Source: Xanthoparmelia taractica (Eukaryota; Ascomycota; Lecanoromycetes; Lecanorales; Parmeliaceae). From it: a DNA stretch of 64,000 nucleotides. Both the position numbers and the translations under genes were made by a program. The notes under the pieces are model-generated. The model saw only the letters and a list, made by a program, of their open reading frames with translations. It was not told where the DNA came from and did no database searches. Positions 21,723-33,930 of this stretch are shown piece by piece. The number at the start of each line of letters is the position of its first letter. Positions within the stretch are counted from its first letter, which is position 1. The stretch lies in the NCBI GenBank assembly GCA_033085395.1, contig JANQBS010000168.1, positions 26,147-90,146 of the forward strand, written 5' to 3'.

Positions 21723-23645
21723 ATGGCAAAACCTTGGCTGGACACGTCGTGCTGCCAGGCCCACTCAGACACCATACACCCAGCAAGTCACCCTGAAACA
21801 CAAAGACTTCTCCGTTCCCATGAACAGGCCGGGTTAATCCATCCTTATCCTTTTCGTCTCAATGACTTTCCTACTACGGCCCTTCCTAACCTCAACGACG
21901 CCTATCGCTCTAGCACAATGGGCCTCACCCGAGGACGGTGCGAGTGTTCCCAAAGAACGGAGCATCCACCAGGTACGACTCCCTTCAACCGAAGCGTCTG
22001 TCATACTTCAACAACAGCAAACTTCTTCGATTTGTATCAAAGCGTACCTTCACAAGCGGAGCTCCGTGTTACATTGCCTCCCTTTCTGGCCGTTACAGAA
22101 GATCAAACCTTGTCTTTGAAAATGCAGTTCGAGGAATATGCGTACGAAAGCCTCCCAGATGTTGTCGGCTTTCAAGGCACAGCTCATGGGAGGAATTCTT
22201 CTACACATGCAACACCTTTGTACGGTCTCGCCCCTCACGGAACAGGAAATCTGGAAGACTTCACTTCAAGCACACTTCGATCCAATGGAGAGAATATTCA
22301 GGATGCGGTTTATCCACCTCGACCCTACAAGACAAAGCCTTTACCCGTCTTTGACCCTTCATACATCCCAATTGACAACGATATTTCGTCAACGACCGAT
22401 GGAACCAGCCAGTGGCCATCAAGCATTGCGGCTGCTTCAAACATCACCGCCACGCATTGTTCCGCTCCAAAAGTGACAAGCTACGACAACGTTGGATCCT
22501 TAGAAAAGTCGACCTCTTTGCAACGCCATTACGAAAACAGGGACTCCAACGACATCAACCAACCTACTGTACCCTCTGTCTCACGTCATCAACGGCGACG
22601 CGTTAAGAAGGAACCTTGTCTTAGTGATGCCGAATCTTCGAACCCCTCTCTTTCACAGCTTCTCGGTCCAATGGAGCCTGGTCCCAGCGACATCAACTCT
22701 TCCGGCTTCTCTAATACACAGCTCCTCGTTCCAAAGGAACCTCCTCTTCATGATGTCGACCCCTCACAGCCTGCCACTCCATGCCATCCGATTAAGAACG
22801 AGCCCAGTCTCGAAGAGATTGAGCCTTCCAACACCTCCACCGAGAATGAAGCCGACTCAGACTATGTATTCAGAACATGTACGTTCCATTACGACAATAT
22901 CATAAACCCTTCAGATGAATGCCAAGTAAGCGGCTTCGATACGGTCAACTCACACAAGGTCAGCAATCAACATGGCCCACACTCTTTGGAACCTTGCATC
23001 GCCCAGCATAGCAGCCAGCCCGTTGGAGACGCCGGCTTCGAAGAGAAGTTACAGCCGCAGGGAATGGATTGTCAACAGATTATATCCAACATCGTGTCAG
23101 CAGCATCAGAGCCCCACAAAAAGGAGACGAAGCCGAGAAAAAAGAAGCAGAAGGATCCAAGAACAAGAAAGGAGAAGGAGCAAAGAATAAAGGCGAATCC
23201 CGACCGCATCCGTAAAAATTACAGCTCACGTCGAAGGCACAACCCAAGAATTCTGTACTGGTGCGCCGATCCAACATGCAAAGCATCTCAAGAACGTGGC
23301 TTCCGCGCTTTCTGTACCACCGAGGACACACGACGGCATCTGGCAATGCATGAACCGCCCAAGATGCTCTGCAAATTACCCCATGAGGATGGAGGCAGAT
23401 ACGAAGGCCGCCGGACGGATCATCTCAGGGAGTGAGTCTTGCCCACCCACACCGCATACCTCTCCAGCTCTTTGAGGAAGAACAGTATTGACGTTGATAT
23501 GTATGTATGTAGACACATTAGGCACGTGCACAAGGATAGGAGTGTCGATGAGCCGGAGATTAAAGAGATGATTGATGCGCAGAGGTTTAAGCTGCCGGAG
23601 CTCAGGGAAGGGGTGAATGTCATTGCTGTTCAGACGCGATATTAG
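21723..23645 (+). CDS. C2H2-like zinc-finger regulator with repeated K-x-E-P motifs
   Basis: Two exons (21723-23431, 23513-23645), about 613 residues from the first ATG of the frame. Residues 1-480 are low-complexity Ser/Pro/Thr. Between about residues 300 and 385 a degenerate repeat recurs with VKKEPCLSD, GPMEPGPSD, VPKEPPLHD and IKNEPSLEE; two of these fit the SUMO consensus (hydrophobic-K-x-E). A lysine/arginine-rich tract (KPRKKKQKDPRTRK) looks like a nuclear signal. The C terminus holds two zinc-finger-like units: CADPTC with RRHLAMH, then LC with DHLREHIRHVH completed across the intron. Such proteins are fungal transcription factors; the target is unknown. The true start may lie upstream. 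Confidence 0.75.
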
Positions 23646-25773
23646 TGCACCCCCCGGGCTGAGTACGATGGGGCAGATGCTGGGGGTGAACGCTGCCCTT
23701 ACCATGTTGATTGTTGGAAAGGTTTTGTCCTGTTTCCCGGGGCCGCAAGGATGTAGTTCTTGCCCTTCCGACCCTGTGTACCCATACTTTAGACTCTCAT
23801 GCGTTTGCTTTGCAGAAATCGAATAGAATAGACCATCACCGTCATTCTAATACCTCTTTACGAACAAAAGTATACCCCACCGCTTTCCCACTCACCCCCA
23901 ACAACCCCACACCAGTGCAAAAAAAAATCCTCACGCCACCAACCCTCGCCAAGAAATCTTCCCACCCCTTTCCTTCTTTTCAACCTTGCCCCCCTCCCCT
24001 TTCCCCCCTCCTCTTCCCCCCCCCCCCCCAAACAACCCTTCCCCCTTCTTCCTTCTTCCCTCTCCTTCTCCCCATTTATCCCCTTCCATTTTGACATGAA
24101 ATCTCGAAGCACACATCACACATCAATCCCCCTCTCCCCTTATCTCGCCACTTTGCCTTGCCTACTTCCCTCCTCCGTTTCCATCCATACCCACCTCACC
24201 TCACCTCACCGTTGAGCGGATTAGATTGAATTAGCTATATTCCTCCTTCTCTCTGGCCCTTTTGCTCCTCATGCGTCTCCGGCCTTGTGTTTTTTCTTTT
24301 GGTTTATCCATGCCTCGTCGTTTACGTTTCCAGTCTGGGTTTCATTTTCATAAGGTATCTTCACGTCTTGACGTCTCATCAATCTTAAATCCAACCGGAA
24401 GAGACATGGACAGCGCACCTCGATCTCAGACCAACTTCCCAACTCCTTCTCCACTCTCAGACTGGATCGCGCGAAAGGAAAAGCAATGTAAGACAATACG
24501 ATGCAAAATAACGCAACGCAACACATACCACAACCCCACAGCCAACGCAAAACCCTCTACGTCCCATGCCATCGTCCCACCCCTCCTATCGCACCATCGT
24601 TCCATCGCCCATCGGACCATCACCCCTTCCCTCCATCCCATCCCTCCATCCCTCCTCCGCCTCAGACCCAAGACCCCCAACCCTCCGCACCAGATTAAAT
24701 AACATCGAGCCCAAACAACAGACTCCCATCCCAACCCCCCCCCAAGGACCCTACTCTCCTTTACATCCCCCGCCCGCCCGCTCGCTTCCCCTCTCCCCTC
24801 TAAAAAAACCCAAGCCCGAAACCTCAAGCACGGCACCGTTACTGCCTTGGCGTAATTTTAGATTAGAGAAAAGATGATATATCTATTATATATATAAATA
24901 GAACTTTAAATAGAGAATAGGAGTGTACTAGAATAGTGAGATGAGAGAGCGGGAGCGGGAGATCAAATTCCCCCATTCCCCCCCAACCCCCCGTACAACC
25001 CCAAAGCCAACAAGAGCAAAAAAAAAGAAAGGAGCAAAAAGCAGCGCATCGCAAGCCTTTTCAAGGAAACGAAACCCACACCGACCAATCCAAAAGAAAA
25101 GATAAGATAAGAAAAAGGAAAAGCAAAAGCAAAAGTAAAGACCGCAAGAGTGAACAACCCCTCCACCCTCCCCCCCCCCTTCCCCCCAAACGCCCCCACG
25201 AGAAAGAGCAAAAACGACATAAAAAGGGCCGGCATCCCCACAATACCAACGCGCCAACAATGGCCGCTACTGTAAGCGGTAGCATAAAGATAAGCACAGA
25301 TAGATAGATAGTAAGTAACAATATAACATGGACAAGGGCAGCTAGGCTGTAGAAGGAAGGACCTCGCTGTGGGGAAAAGGATAAGGGGGAGGATGAGGGG
25401 GAGGGGAGGGGAGGAGAGGAGAGGAGAGGAGAAGAGAGGAGAGGAGGGAATGGGAGCTAAGATGAGATGGATGGATGAGGAAAAGGATAAGGATAAGGGA
25501 AGGGGGGAGGAGATGGATGAGAGGGGAGGAGATGCGGTGGATGAGGGTAGGTAGGTAAGGTAGGTAAGGTAGGTTCGTCTCGGGACTGCTGTTGCGGATA
25601 CATGTGCGAGCTCCACCATGACAATTGTCATTATCGTATACATGATCGTTCATATATGCATGTGAGAAAATGGTATCATGTACAAATCCAAAAGATACAC
25701 CCACCCGCATAGTCTTAAGTCGACATCCAAAGGTAAATTCAGATATCCAACCCGGACTCCGATTCCCGGTCCC
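23646..25773. other. Long low-complexity intergenic region
   Basis: Strongly strand-biased: C/T-rich from 23880 to 24830, and purine-rich on the plus strand from 25370 to 25560 with many GGAGA words. Long frames on the minus strand around 24960-25640 are translations of these tracts. Only the small exon at 24406 looks protein-like. Confidence 0.6.
24406..24855 (+). CDS. Possible small two-exon protein
   Basis: ATG 24406 opens 27 codons of normal composition (ending LSDWIARKEKQ) up to a strong donor GTAAGA at 24488. One in-phase acceptor at 24814 would add RNLKHGTVTALA and a stop at 24855, giving about 40 residues with a 327-bp C-rich intron. The reading is speculative; I do not recognise the protein. 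Confidence 0.25.
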
Positions 25774-27293
25774 TTACACCCAACCCCTATGATACCTATA
25801 AGTTCCAAAATCCTTATCCCCTTCTTCGCCAGCATAGTCTTCCCTCCGCGTCCCCTGCAGCGGCAGGTCAAAGCTGTCGCTGACGTTTAACTCTTCATCC
25901 TTGGCCCACGTCACATTCTCCGGCTTCTCCACCTCGTGCCGCCGTTCTGATTTCCGGCCGAGACCAAGAGTGATGCCAGAACGTTGTCGTGGACCCTGGG
26001 ATGGCCGTGCTGAGATGCCCGATCTCGCAACACCGTCGCCACGGCCGATATTACTATTTTCATTACGTCTACTTGCGGGGACTTTCTCCCCAATATCCGG
26101 ACCCCGCGGTTGCCCGTCCAGCTTGTCCTGCGGTTTCCTCTTCCGCCACGGCCGTTTATACCAGGGGGTCTGAGACGGAGGGGAGAACCAGGTCAGCTGG
26201 CTCGCGGGCGTCTGTACGCTATCCAGGCTCTCGTTATCGTGACTGCATCTCGCTTGCGCGACTCTTGCTCTCAGGTACAGGACAAATGGGCGCATTATAG
26301 GGACACAGGCGCCGATGATGGCGAAGTTGACTTCCAGAATGCGGGTCAGGGCGTTGCCGACACCGACCCAGGTGTAGTCGTCGGCGAGGATTTCCCAGGA
26401 GTAGGAGGTGCGAACGATGCAGACGACGCCGGTGATGATGCCGAGGCCCATGAGGAGGTTGAGGGATACTTTTGTGCGGAGTTTGAGGCGGGCGTTCCAG
26501 AGGAGGAGGATTGGGAAGCCGGCACCGATGAAATCCGTTATTATTGAGAAGACTGTAGCGGTTCAGTGATTGCTCCTTTTCATCTCTTCTTAATAGACAT
26601 GCTAAGCAGCTCGGGAGTCTCAGGGCCACAGGCAGACTTACCGCCCTGAACGATGATAATCTTCTGCACGGCTTTCTTACTCATACAATGACCCGACACC
26701 GGCCCCTGGACCGACTGCCAATTCTTCTGCAAGGGTATGCACTGAAACATATACAGTAACGTCAAAGGCACATGCGTGACCACCAAGAATCCAATCAACC
26801 CAAAAAGGAACCACCGCCATCGCTCGAATTTAGAGATTCGTAATAGGAAGAGGCAGATTGAGATTTTGCTGAGGGCGAGGGTGATGAAGACTTGGATCCA
26901 GTCCAAAAAGTTGTATTTGAGGAAACCTTCGTAGTGGTCCAGAGGAAGGTATCTGACGTGTCGACCAAGGCCGTAGTTGACTTCGAGCATGACGAAGCCC
27001 ATGCCTACGGCGTTGACCATCTGCTCAGACACGATTCGTGATCAGCCATTGCGATCTTCCGCGATTTTCTTTTCTTTCTCATGTGGTCGAGTGGTGTTGT
27101 GGGTAGGAGTGCTCACCTGGGTAAGAGCAATGATGGCATCGTCCCAGCCAAAATTGTGGGTGATCCATATCCTCGTAATCAAGCGCAAACAGACGAGTAT
27201 CGTGGCGGGACCAAAGATGGCCCAGTTGACGCCAATGAGCATAGGACCGAGATTCCTGTCGCCCGTTGAAGGGATTATCTCTGCCTTGTCCAT
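25774..27293 (-). CDS. PTH11-like seven-transmembrane receptor (fungal rhodopsin-type domain)
   Basis: Three exons on the minus strand (27293-27117, 27020-26642, 26552-25774), 444 residues. Seven hydrophobic helices fill residues 1-290. The family hallmark GWDD (HNFGWDDAIIALT) sits at the second helix, and LSKISICLFLLRIS lies in the fourth region. A hydrophilic C-terminal tail of about 150 residues, rich in Arg/Ser/Pro, faces the cytoplasm by family topology. Relatives of Pth11 sense surface or nutrient cues in plant-associated fungi, but the family is large and most members have no known ligand. The ATG at 27293 is used; an upstream GTG-started frame is ignored. Confidence 0.85.
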
Positions 27294-28189
27294 TGCAACG
27301 GCAACCAACACTTAACCGACACTGCGAGCTGTGAGAGATGCCACCGTACAATCATCGCTCGGTGTATATGCGTTGGTCTGTCACGATTCTGTCGAGGAGG
27401 TAGTGGTGGCAGCGTTGGGAGGTTGTACAAAGATAGGCGGTTGGAGGTGGGCAAATGTGGAGATATGCAGGGAGGTGAGGAATTCCGAGTTCTTGGAGGA
27501 TGGAGTGGAAGGAATCCTGGGGAATGGAGGATTGACGCAGAGCTAAAGAAGCGTCAAGTCGATCATTCTGCACCCTGGCCTTCTTCGTGGCTTCGACCGT
27601 CCTTTCCTCTTACTTCTCAATAATGATAATCCTTCGTGGCTCGCTGACCGAAGGGATCCGGCTCCTCTTGCTATCACACAAGTAGTAAGGATCAGCAAGG
27701 AGTGGCAAGGATTGCCTTGAAGCTTTGACCTTCTGGCTGGCGTCGCCGGGCTGTCATGAGTGAGGAAGGATGGATTGATATTGATATTGATAGACGTTGT
27801 ATGGGGGAGGAAGGGTGTTCTCAGCGGCAGGCGAAACATGTTCGTTCTATCATGGTGTGAGACGAGTGGATATACTCGAATCGCCGCATCCCCGCATTTG
27901 AAGCATTAAGTTGTACCAAGTATTATTCTCCGAATATAAATCAAAAGTGAATAAAAAAAGGGGTCCGAGTTCCGAGTACCTATTTTTCAACCTTTATCTA
28001 TTATGTCATACTTATGAACCATCTAACCGCACGAATAGCACGTGTCTTGATTTATGCATAACGTGCATAATGTCTCGCTTATGCACGTTTTTCCTCTAAC
28101 CGAGCTATCTATCAATGACGTTATCTGATGCAAACTCTCGCATTCTCTAAAATACACCTGGCGGTAGAAAGACTACCTTACGTAACAAT
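27294..28189. other. Intergenic region (promoter of the receptor gene)
   Basis: No gene found. It holds a perfect inverted repeat, listed separately, and an AT-rich patch at 27900-28000. Confidence 0.6.
28060..28089. repeat. 11-bp inverted repeat, 8-nt loop
   Basis: AACGTGCATAA at 28060-28070 pairs with TTATGCACGTT at 28079-28089. It lies 100 bp past the stop of the Gfo/Idh gene, so a role in its 3' UTR is as likely as a protein site. Confidence 0.8.
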
Positions 28190-29538
28190 CTAATAACTCT
28201 CTCTCGTTCCATTCTTGGCGCTACGAATTATCGCCTCCACCATCTTGTGCCTTTGGACCGCCACATCAAAATCCACCAAATCCTCATTCCCTTCAGCAAA
28301 TGCACTATACACCGCTCCAATCCCTCCAAACGCTCCCTCTCCCACTTCAACCTCCTCCCATTCGGCCCCCTTCCTTGTCGCATACGCCCCTCCCTCTTCC
28401 TCCCCTTTGCCCTTCGGTTTGGCCGGCCGAGACTGATACAGGGTAGGTGGACTCATCGCGATCAATTGGCTCAGACCTTCAAATTTTAGCGACCCTTTCT
28501 CCCCATGGATGATCCATTCAAATTGTCCGGGCGTCGCTTCCGTTGTCGACGCCGACACAAAGCTGACGCCCGCACCACTCTCCAGCACGCCTTGGATCGA
28601 GATGAAGTCGGCAATGTTGCTCTTGACCGGCTCCCCCTTGGAACCATCAGCTTGCACAAACCGAATCTCGGGGAAGGTCGTCGCAGTGGTCGCATTCAAG
28701 GATCCGAACTCCCCGAGAAGGTAACAAAGCGGATCCAGCGCATGGATCGTAGGAATCGTCACCATGTTTGCTCCCTTCGTCGGGTCGTTGATATAGCTGT
28801 TCTTGACATGAAGACTCATCAGTAAGCTTATCGAACAAACCACAGTGGTTCCAGTGATGCGTCCGAGCGCGCCGGAATCGATAATCTCCTTTGCCTTCTG
28901 GACGCTGGGAACGAGCCGCGCTTGCAGACCGACGGCCGTTTTGACGCCTTGCTTCTTCGCCAGGGCAGCCAGCTCTTCTGCTTCTTGGAGGCCGTTCCCA
29001 AGAGGCCATTCGACAAAGACGGACTTTTTGGCATGAAGAGCTGGGAGGGCGAGCTGTTTATGGTAAGGTGTCTGCGGACTTGAAGTCAGCCCTGCTTCCC
29101 TCAATCCCCTCATACATCGTCTCCTGAAGGTAAAACATAAGCCATGTCGCAGGCTCACAGCCTTCTTATCTGATACTTCAGCCGCATGTCGAAGATGTAA
29201 ATGTCACCCTTGACAAGCCAATTGCCATTCACTCAATCATTTCTCCATCTCTCTCCCTTAAGACTATACGAAACACAAGACCATACCTTAACGCTCACAA
29301 CTACCAAATCAACATCCTTATCATTAGCGATAGCCTCTGGGCTGCTATACGCCTTGTCGGCCGAAACACCATGGGCCTCAGCAGCCTTCTTGGCCGTTTC
29401 AGGCGAAGACGTGTCGACAGCCACAAGCTTGAATGTCTCGTTCAACAGTGCCGACTTGAGAGGGCTGGAGTGAGCGCTTGTGGCCCAGGCGGATTGGTCG
29501 GCCGAGAGACCGATGATGCCTACGCCAATAGGTGCCAT
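28190..29538 (-). CDS. Gfo/Idh/MocA-family oxidoreductase (Gal80-like)
   Basis: Exon 1 is 29538-29287 and exon 2 is 29071-28190, 377 residues. The N-terminal Rossmann segment reads IGVGIIGLSADQSAWATSAH with a following FKLVAVDTS strand. The EWPL of SVFVEWPLG stands where dehydrogenases of the family have EKP; this E-W-P form is typical of fungal Gal80-like proteins. The C-terminal alpha/beta domain is complete. Members are NAD(P)-dependent sugar dehydrogenases or, like yeast Gal80, sensors without catalysis. A 39-nt stretch in exon 2 with GTTTGT and CAAG ends could be an extra in-frame intron (28807-28845 region); it has no counterpart in relatives as I recall them. The 215-bp intron is long for this window. 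Confidence 0.85.
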
Positions 29539-30825
29539 TATGCGGTGGTGGGAAGAATTTATGGGGGGTTCAATTTTGAAGACGAACTTGGAGAAACTGG
29601 TAGATGTTGAGGCAGACTATCTTGTAAATTACAGAGGCAGCCGTGAATGTAACATGTGAGGAGCGTCGAATTTATAAACAAATATCCCAACCCATCCCAT
29701 CGGGGGTTTCAAGGAGTCCGAGGTGCCTCCGCTTACAAATTTTCCAGCAATTGTGCATATTAGACCATCACGCAATCACTCATTCCATCAAGTCGGACGA
29801 AAACATCGAGAATCGGACAATGAAGTTCGTCCGACAACATGGTGCTCGACGAAGGAAGTATGGTCGCAGACGGAAAGATGATGCTCTACCGTATCACCAG
29901 ATTTTACCCGCTCCTATCTATGCTTGGCATCTCAGCCCTATCAGACTCCAAGTTTTGGCCTACAAGCTCTGAACAGGGCAGCACTCTCTTCCCAGCAGCT
30001 CGGTGTCTAGGAAACTGAATTCTGCGGCATGGCCCGTATCAGGCATCCCCTATCAGCACATGAGATGATCGTATTAAAAGCTTCATCTCACAGAGGTAGC
30101 ACTGCGAGAATGATATCATCTTCGAACGAGGACGGAAAGAGCTCTCCTAATGTTCCATCTGTTCTTCGCAAAAGCCCTACACCTCGAAAGCTGGTACTCA
30201 GATTGGGCTCGTCATAACTGGATAGTACTGTCTCCATGGCAAGGCCATCATAAAGCAACGCCCTGCGTGGGAAGATGGGCTTTCAAGCACCACTGATGGT
30301 TCTAGAATTTAGTAGACATGATATTTACAGAGCCTACCCTTGCGGTTGGCATTGCTCATGCTCATGCTCAGTACCAAGTATCTTATGGTCGTCGACGAAA
30401 TGCAGTGAGGAAGGCCCGCACGCGACAAAAATAGCAATACTTTCCATGGCAGTAGTGATGGAGATGGTTCCTAAAGCGCCGGCAGGTGCAGTCAAGATCC
30501 GGCTTATGCATCCACGAAGCAATGAACGAGATTATGCTGATACCACTTTCAATATCATAACAAACGTCTCACCATCGCCTTGTTCAAGTTTGCGCTCTTC
30601 GCTCTACTCGATCTGCTACATCTCACCCTCAGATTGCGGGATTGAAGACTTACGGCCTCCCTGAAGTCCAATAGACAAACTCGTCTATAATATCTCCCTC
30701 CACCATTGCTCACCATTGCCGCCTCGTGTCTCAACGACTAGTATATATTACTGCTTCAGTTTTCTTCCGCTTTCCGAACTCGGCCAAGTTATCTCCTCAT
30801 ATATTAGCATCATCCTACGTTGAAA
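29539..30825. other. Intergenic region
   Basis: No supported gene over 1.3 kb. A CATGCTCATGCTCA word repeat is near 30356. A TATATAT element lies at 30742-30749, 77 bp before the NF-YB-like ATG. Confidence 0.55.
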
Positions 30826-31833
30826 ATGTCATCTACAACAAGCCCCGACGGCAAGATACCATCACAGATCCTTTCAAAACAATACAATGGCAAGCTAATG
30901 CTTTCATCAGGAGTCGATCCTCCTTTTTCCGACCTCGTCACAGGTGAGAATAGTGCCAACAGTGGTTGTATGGGTTCCTCAGGAGTCGATCCTCCTTTTT
31001 CCGACCTCGTCGCACGTGAAAATAGTGCCAACAGTGATTCTATGAGTTCCCCGGGTTCGAAGTCATCATTTCAAGAGGCTCAACCTCTGCGACAGCTGCT
31101 CCCAAAGCCAGGCGTGGATATGGCGGAACATGTTCGAAGATTATCTCCACTTATTTCCGAGGAGGATGGAGAACCAGATAAACCCATCGACCCAAAGGAT
31201 CTTCAACTTTCATTTCTCTCGGGTGTGTATCCTTTGTCAAGTCCAAGGCCCATCTAATCGCATTTTTCAGTACGTGAAGTCATGAGGATGGCCTTGCCTC
31301 CTGGCACCAAAATCATGGTGCAAGCAAAAAAAGACATGCAACGTTATGCGTCAGAATTCGTCTCGTTCATCACCAGCGAAGGTTTGTCCCACTCACCCAT
31401 CCAATGCCACTTGCATGGGTTCAATCGGACTGACACATCCCCCCCTGTAGCAGCTGAGAACGTATCTAGGGAGCATCGCAGGACCATTGAAGGCAACGAT
31501 ATTCTCGTGGCGATGGAGAACACCGGATTTGAGCATTACGCTACAGCCCTTCGACCGTACTATGTAGCGTTATTGGAGGACAAAAAACGTAACGAGAGTT
31601 CCGATTCAGAAACAAAAGACGAGGACACGGACGCAGCGGCCGCTCAAAACGGAGAAACCACAGGGTCTCTGCCAGGGGATCACTCGCTCGGGCCTGACAT
31701 ACCTACAGCTGGCGACCTTCAAGATACTTCGGGAACGACCTCTTACTCTTCGTTCCCATGGGTGAACCCTGCCTCTTTGGACCCATGGGTGTACCCCTGG
31801 GTCCTCCCGCCAGAGAATGCCGACGCGGAATAA
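30826..31833 (+). CDS. Divergent NF-YB / HapC-like histone-fold protein
   Basis: Three exons (30826-31222, 31271-31381, 31451-31833), 296 residues. The spliced middle (about residues 130-215) reads as the NF-YB/CBF-A histone fold: VREVMRMALPPGTKI, then YASEFVSFITSEAAENV, RRTIEGNDILVAMENTGF and EHYATALRPYY. Canonical HapC forms the CCAAT-binding complex with HapB and HapE. Here the start of the fold departs from the usual N-V-A-R-I-M-K and several conserved acidic/Cys positions differ (for example no QECVSEF). Both introns cut inside the fold. The N terminus holds a 24-residue unit twice (SSGVDPPFSDL). The C terminus is acidic (EDTDAAAAQ) and ends with repeated PWV. Probably a paralog of the core HapC rather than HapC itself. 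Dpb3/Dls1-type subunits are a less likely alternative. Confidence 0.8.
30907..31050 (+). repeat. 72-bp tandem duplication inside the NF-YB-like gene
   Basis: Copies at 30907-30978 and 30979-31050 differ at only a few bases and keep the reading frame (24 codons each), so the duplication is recent. Confidence 0.95.
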
Positions 31834-33930
31834 GTCAGCTCCTCCCTCCAATTCGACTTCTGACAGTCTTATCCTGCGTCTCGAACTTTTGGAAGCCGCC
31901 GTCTAAGCCCAAGTCTCAGGCTACTGTTTATACATCCCAACATCATTAGTACCTTGAGTCTTTTCGGTCATACACGAGTCTTACTAAAACATCACATCCG
32001 CCAACACAAAAATCACGCGGGATCCGCGTAACGCGCCCTGAGTCTGGCAATTATAATGTAAACCGATCGAAAAAATTCCATCGTAACCGGAAAAGATCCC
32101 GTACAGAGAGCTCTCCTGCCATAAATCTTTTATATTGGGCATCTATATTTACAGTCCAACGCTCCCATGGTCCTTAAGACTCCACCCAAGCACCACATAA
32201 AAGTACACCATCCCCTCCTCAAACTCTACTTCCCAGCCTTTTTCCTTTACGGGAATCCTACCCAACGAGAGAAGAAGAAGAAGAATGTGATTCAAACATC
32301 GACAACCCAGTCAATATCTGGAGACTCCCAATCTAAACCCAAAAAACTCCCTCCCTAACCCCCCCTTATCATCACTACCCCACAAAATTCGACATGCCAC
32401 AACAAACTCCAACCCATCCCATCCCATCCCATCCCCACTCATCCCCATACAGCACTCACCAACAACCCAAACAACCGCCATACAAAACGCCCCTATACAC
32501 ACACACACTCTCTCTCTCTCTCTCCCCCCCCCCCCTCTCTCTACCTCTCTCTATCAAGCCCAGTAGATCCCCCTCCATTCTCTACCCATCCCTCTATCCA
32601 CAAGACACGTACGTACGTACATACATAACACACGAGCCGCCCCCTCAGATCATGAAAGAAACACACCCCCTCCCCTCTCCCTCTCCCTCCCCCCGGGCCT
32701 CCTTTCTCTCCATACGCGCCAAGATAACGGGTTCACAGAAGAGACCGGATTTATGGCTTTCACTGCAAAAAAAAAAAAAAAAAAAAAAAAAAAAGACGCG
32801 GGAAAGCGACCCAATTTATCAACAACAACAGCAATAATAATAACAACAATATCAAGCAACTTCCACCCCCTCCCCCCCATCACTCGCTCGCTCCCCCCGT
32901 TCATCGCCACCACCACCACCATCAAGAACGCATCTCTCTCATCGCCGCCACCATTATTAAACGGCACACGCAAAGATATAATGATAAAACTATTTAAATT
33001 ATACCATGATAAAATGATAAAAACTATGAAATTATACCCATGATGAAATTCCAAAATAGGAATAGAAATAGAAGAAGAAATATAATAACCTATTCCATCG
33101 CATTACATCAGACAGGTAACGTAGCTGACGCAAGAGCACACCCTCCACTCGTTCCGCTCGGCCTCTTTAGTCTGTTGTTCCGAATAATGTAAATATGAAT
33201 GTAATGTAATGTAATGTAAAAGTAAAGTAAAGGATAGAGAAAAGAAAAGAAAACGAAGGGAGAGGGATAGGATGGGAGAGGAGAGGAGAGGAGAGGAGAG
33301 GAGAGGAGGAAGGGAAAACATGGAAAGTGAGAAAGTGAGAAAGCAGATACAAGGTCTTACTCCCTGGTCGAGATTCCGTGATCAAAGGGTGTTTCGGGGG
33401 CCTAATGTCTCCTCCACCTGTGGCCGGTATTCATCGACATATTCCAGACACAGACAGCTTGCCAGAGTCCATGAGTGAGTGACATGTGAAGGACTGCTTA
33501 CGTAACCGGCGTCAGCGTCAGTGTCACTGCATTCAGGATGATCAATCTCCGGGCACTGCAAGCTACAAGCGTCAGGTTGCAAACAAATGATTGTCTCTAT
33601 CTCAGGCTATCGTATACAACTCATCGTCAAGGCCCGCTAATCCATCGTATCTAAAAGTTGAAGCCTAAAGTCTGCCAGCAGTCAAGCATTAACCCTGCTT
33701 TTCTTAAGCATCGCCAGATCCGTCAGAGCTCAGGTGCTAGCTTGGACGTCATCCATCTCGTTCCATAATGACATTGTTAGAAGTGAAAGAAGGCATCAAA
33801 AATTCACGACGAAGAAATCCGTGTCCGCCTAGCCTACATCCCCAGGATATCTCCAGAATATCAACCGCTGACTTAAGCCCTTTGAGGAGCGCATGCCATC
33901 CGTAAGAGCAGAAGACAACGTTAAGGATAC
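31834..33930. other. Long low-complexity intergenic region
   Basis: Contains ATCCC repeats near 32412, a CA/TC/C microsatellite at 32505-32545, the A28 tract, a TAATGTAATG repeat near 33198 and a GGAGA microsatellite at 33276-33310. The minus-strand frame at 33382-33582 is Cys-rich but has no start or leader. No gene is supported. Confidence 0.6.
32767..32794. repeat. A28 homopolymer
   Basis: An uninterrupted run of 28 A. Frames crossing it are meaningless and its length may be imprecise in the assembly. Confidence 0.9.

Noticed and set aside
24426..25643. Long minus-strand frames with many Leu/Ser/Pro or hydrophobic runs, apparently membrane proteins
   Set aside because: They arise from C/T-rich strand-biased DNA; no conserved residues and no reasonable starts.
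33382..33582. Minus-strand Cys-rich 66-codon frame with a GTAAGC donor inside
   Set aside because: It resembles a small secreted protein but no ATG, leader or acceptor could be found upstream.
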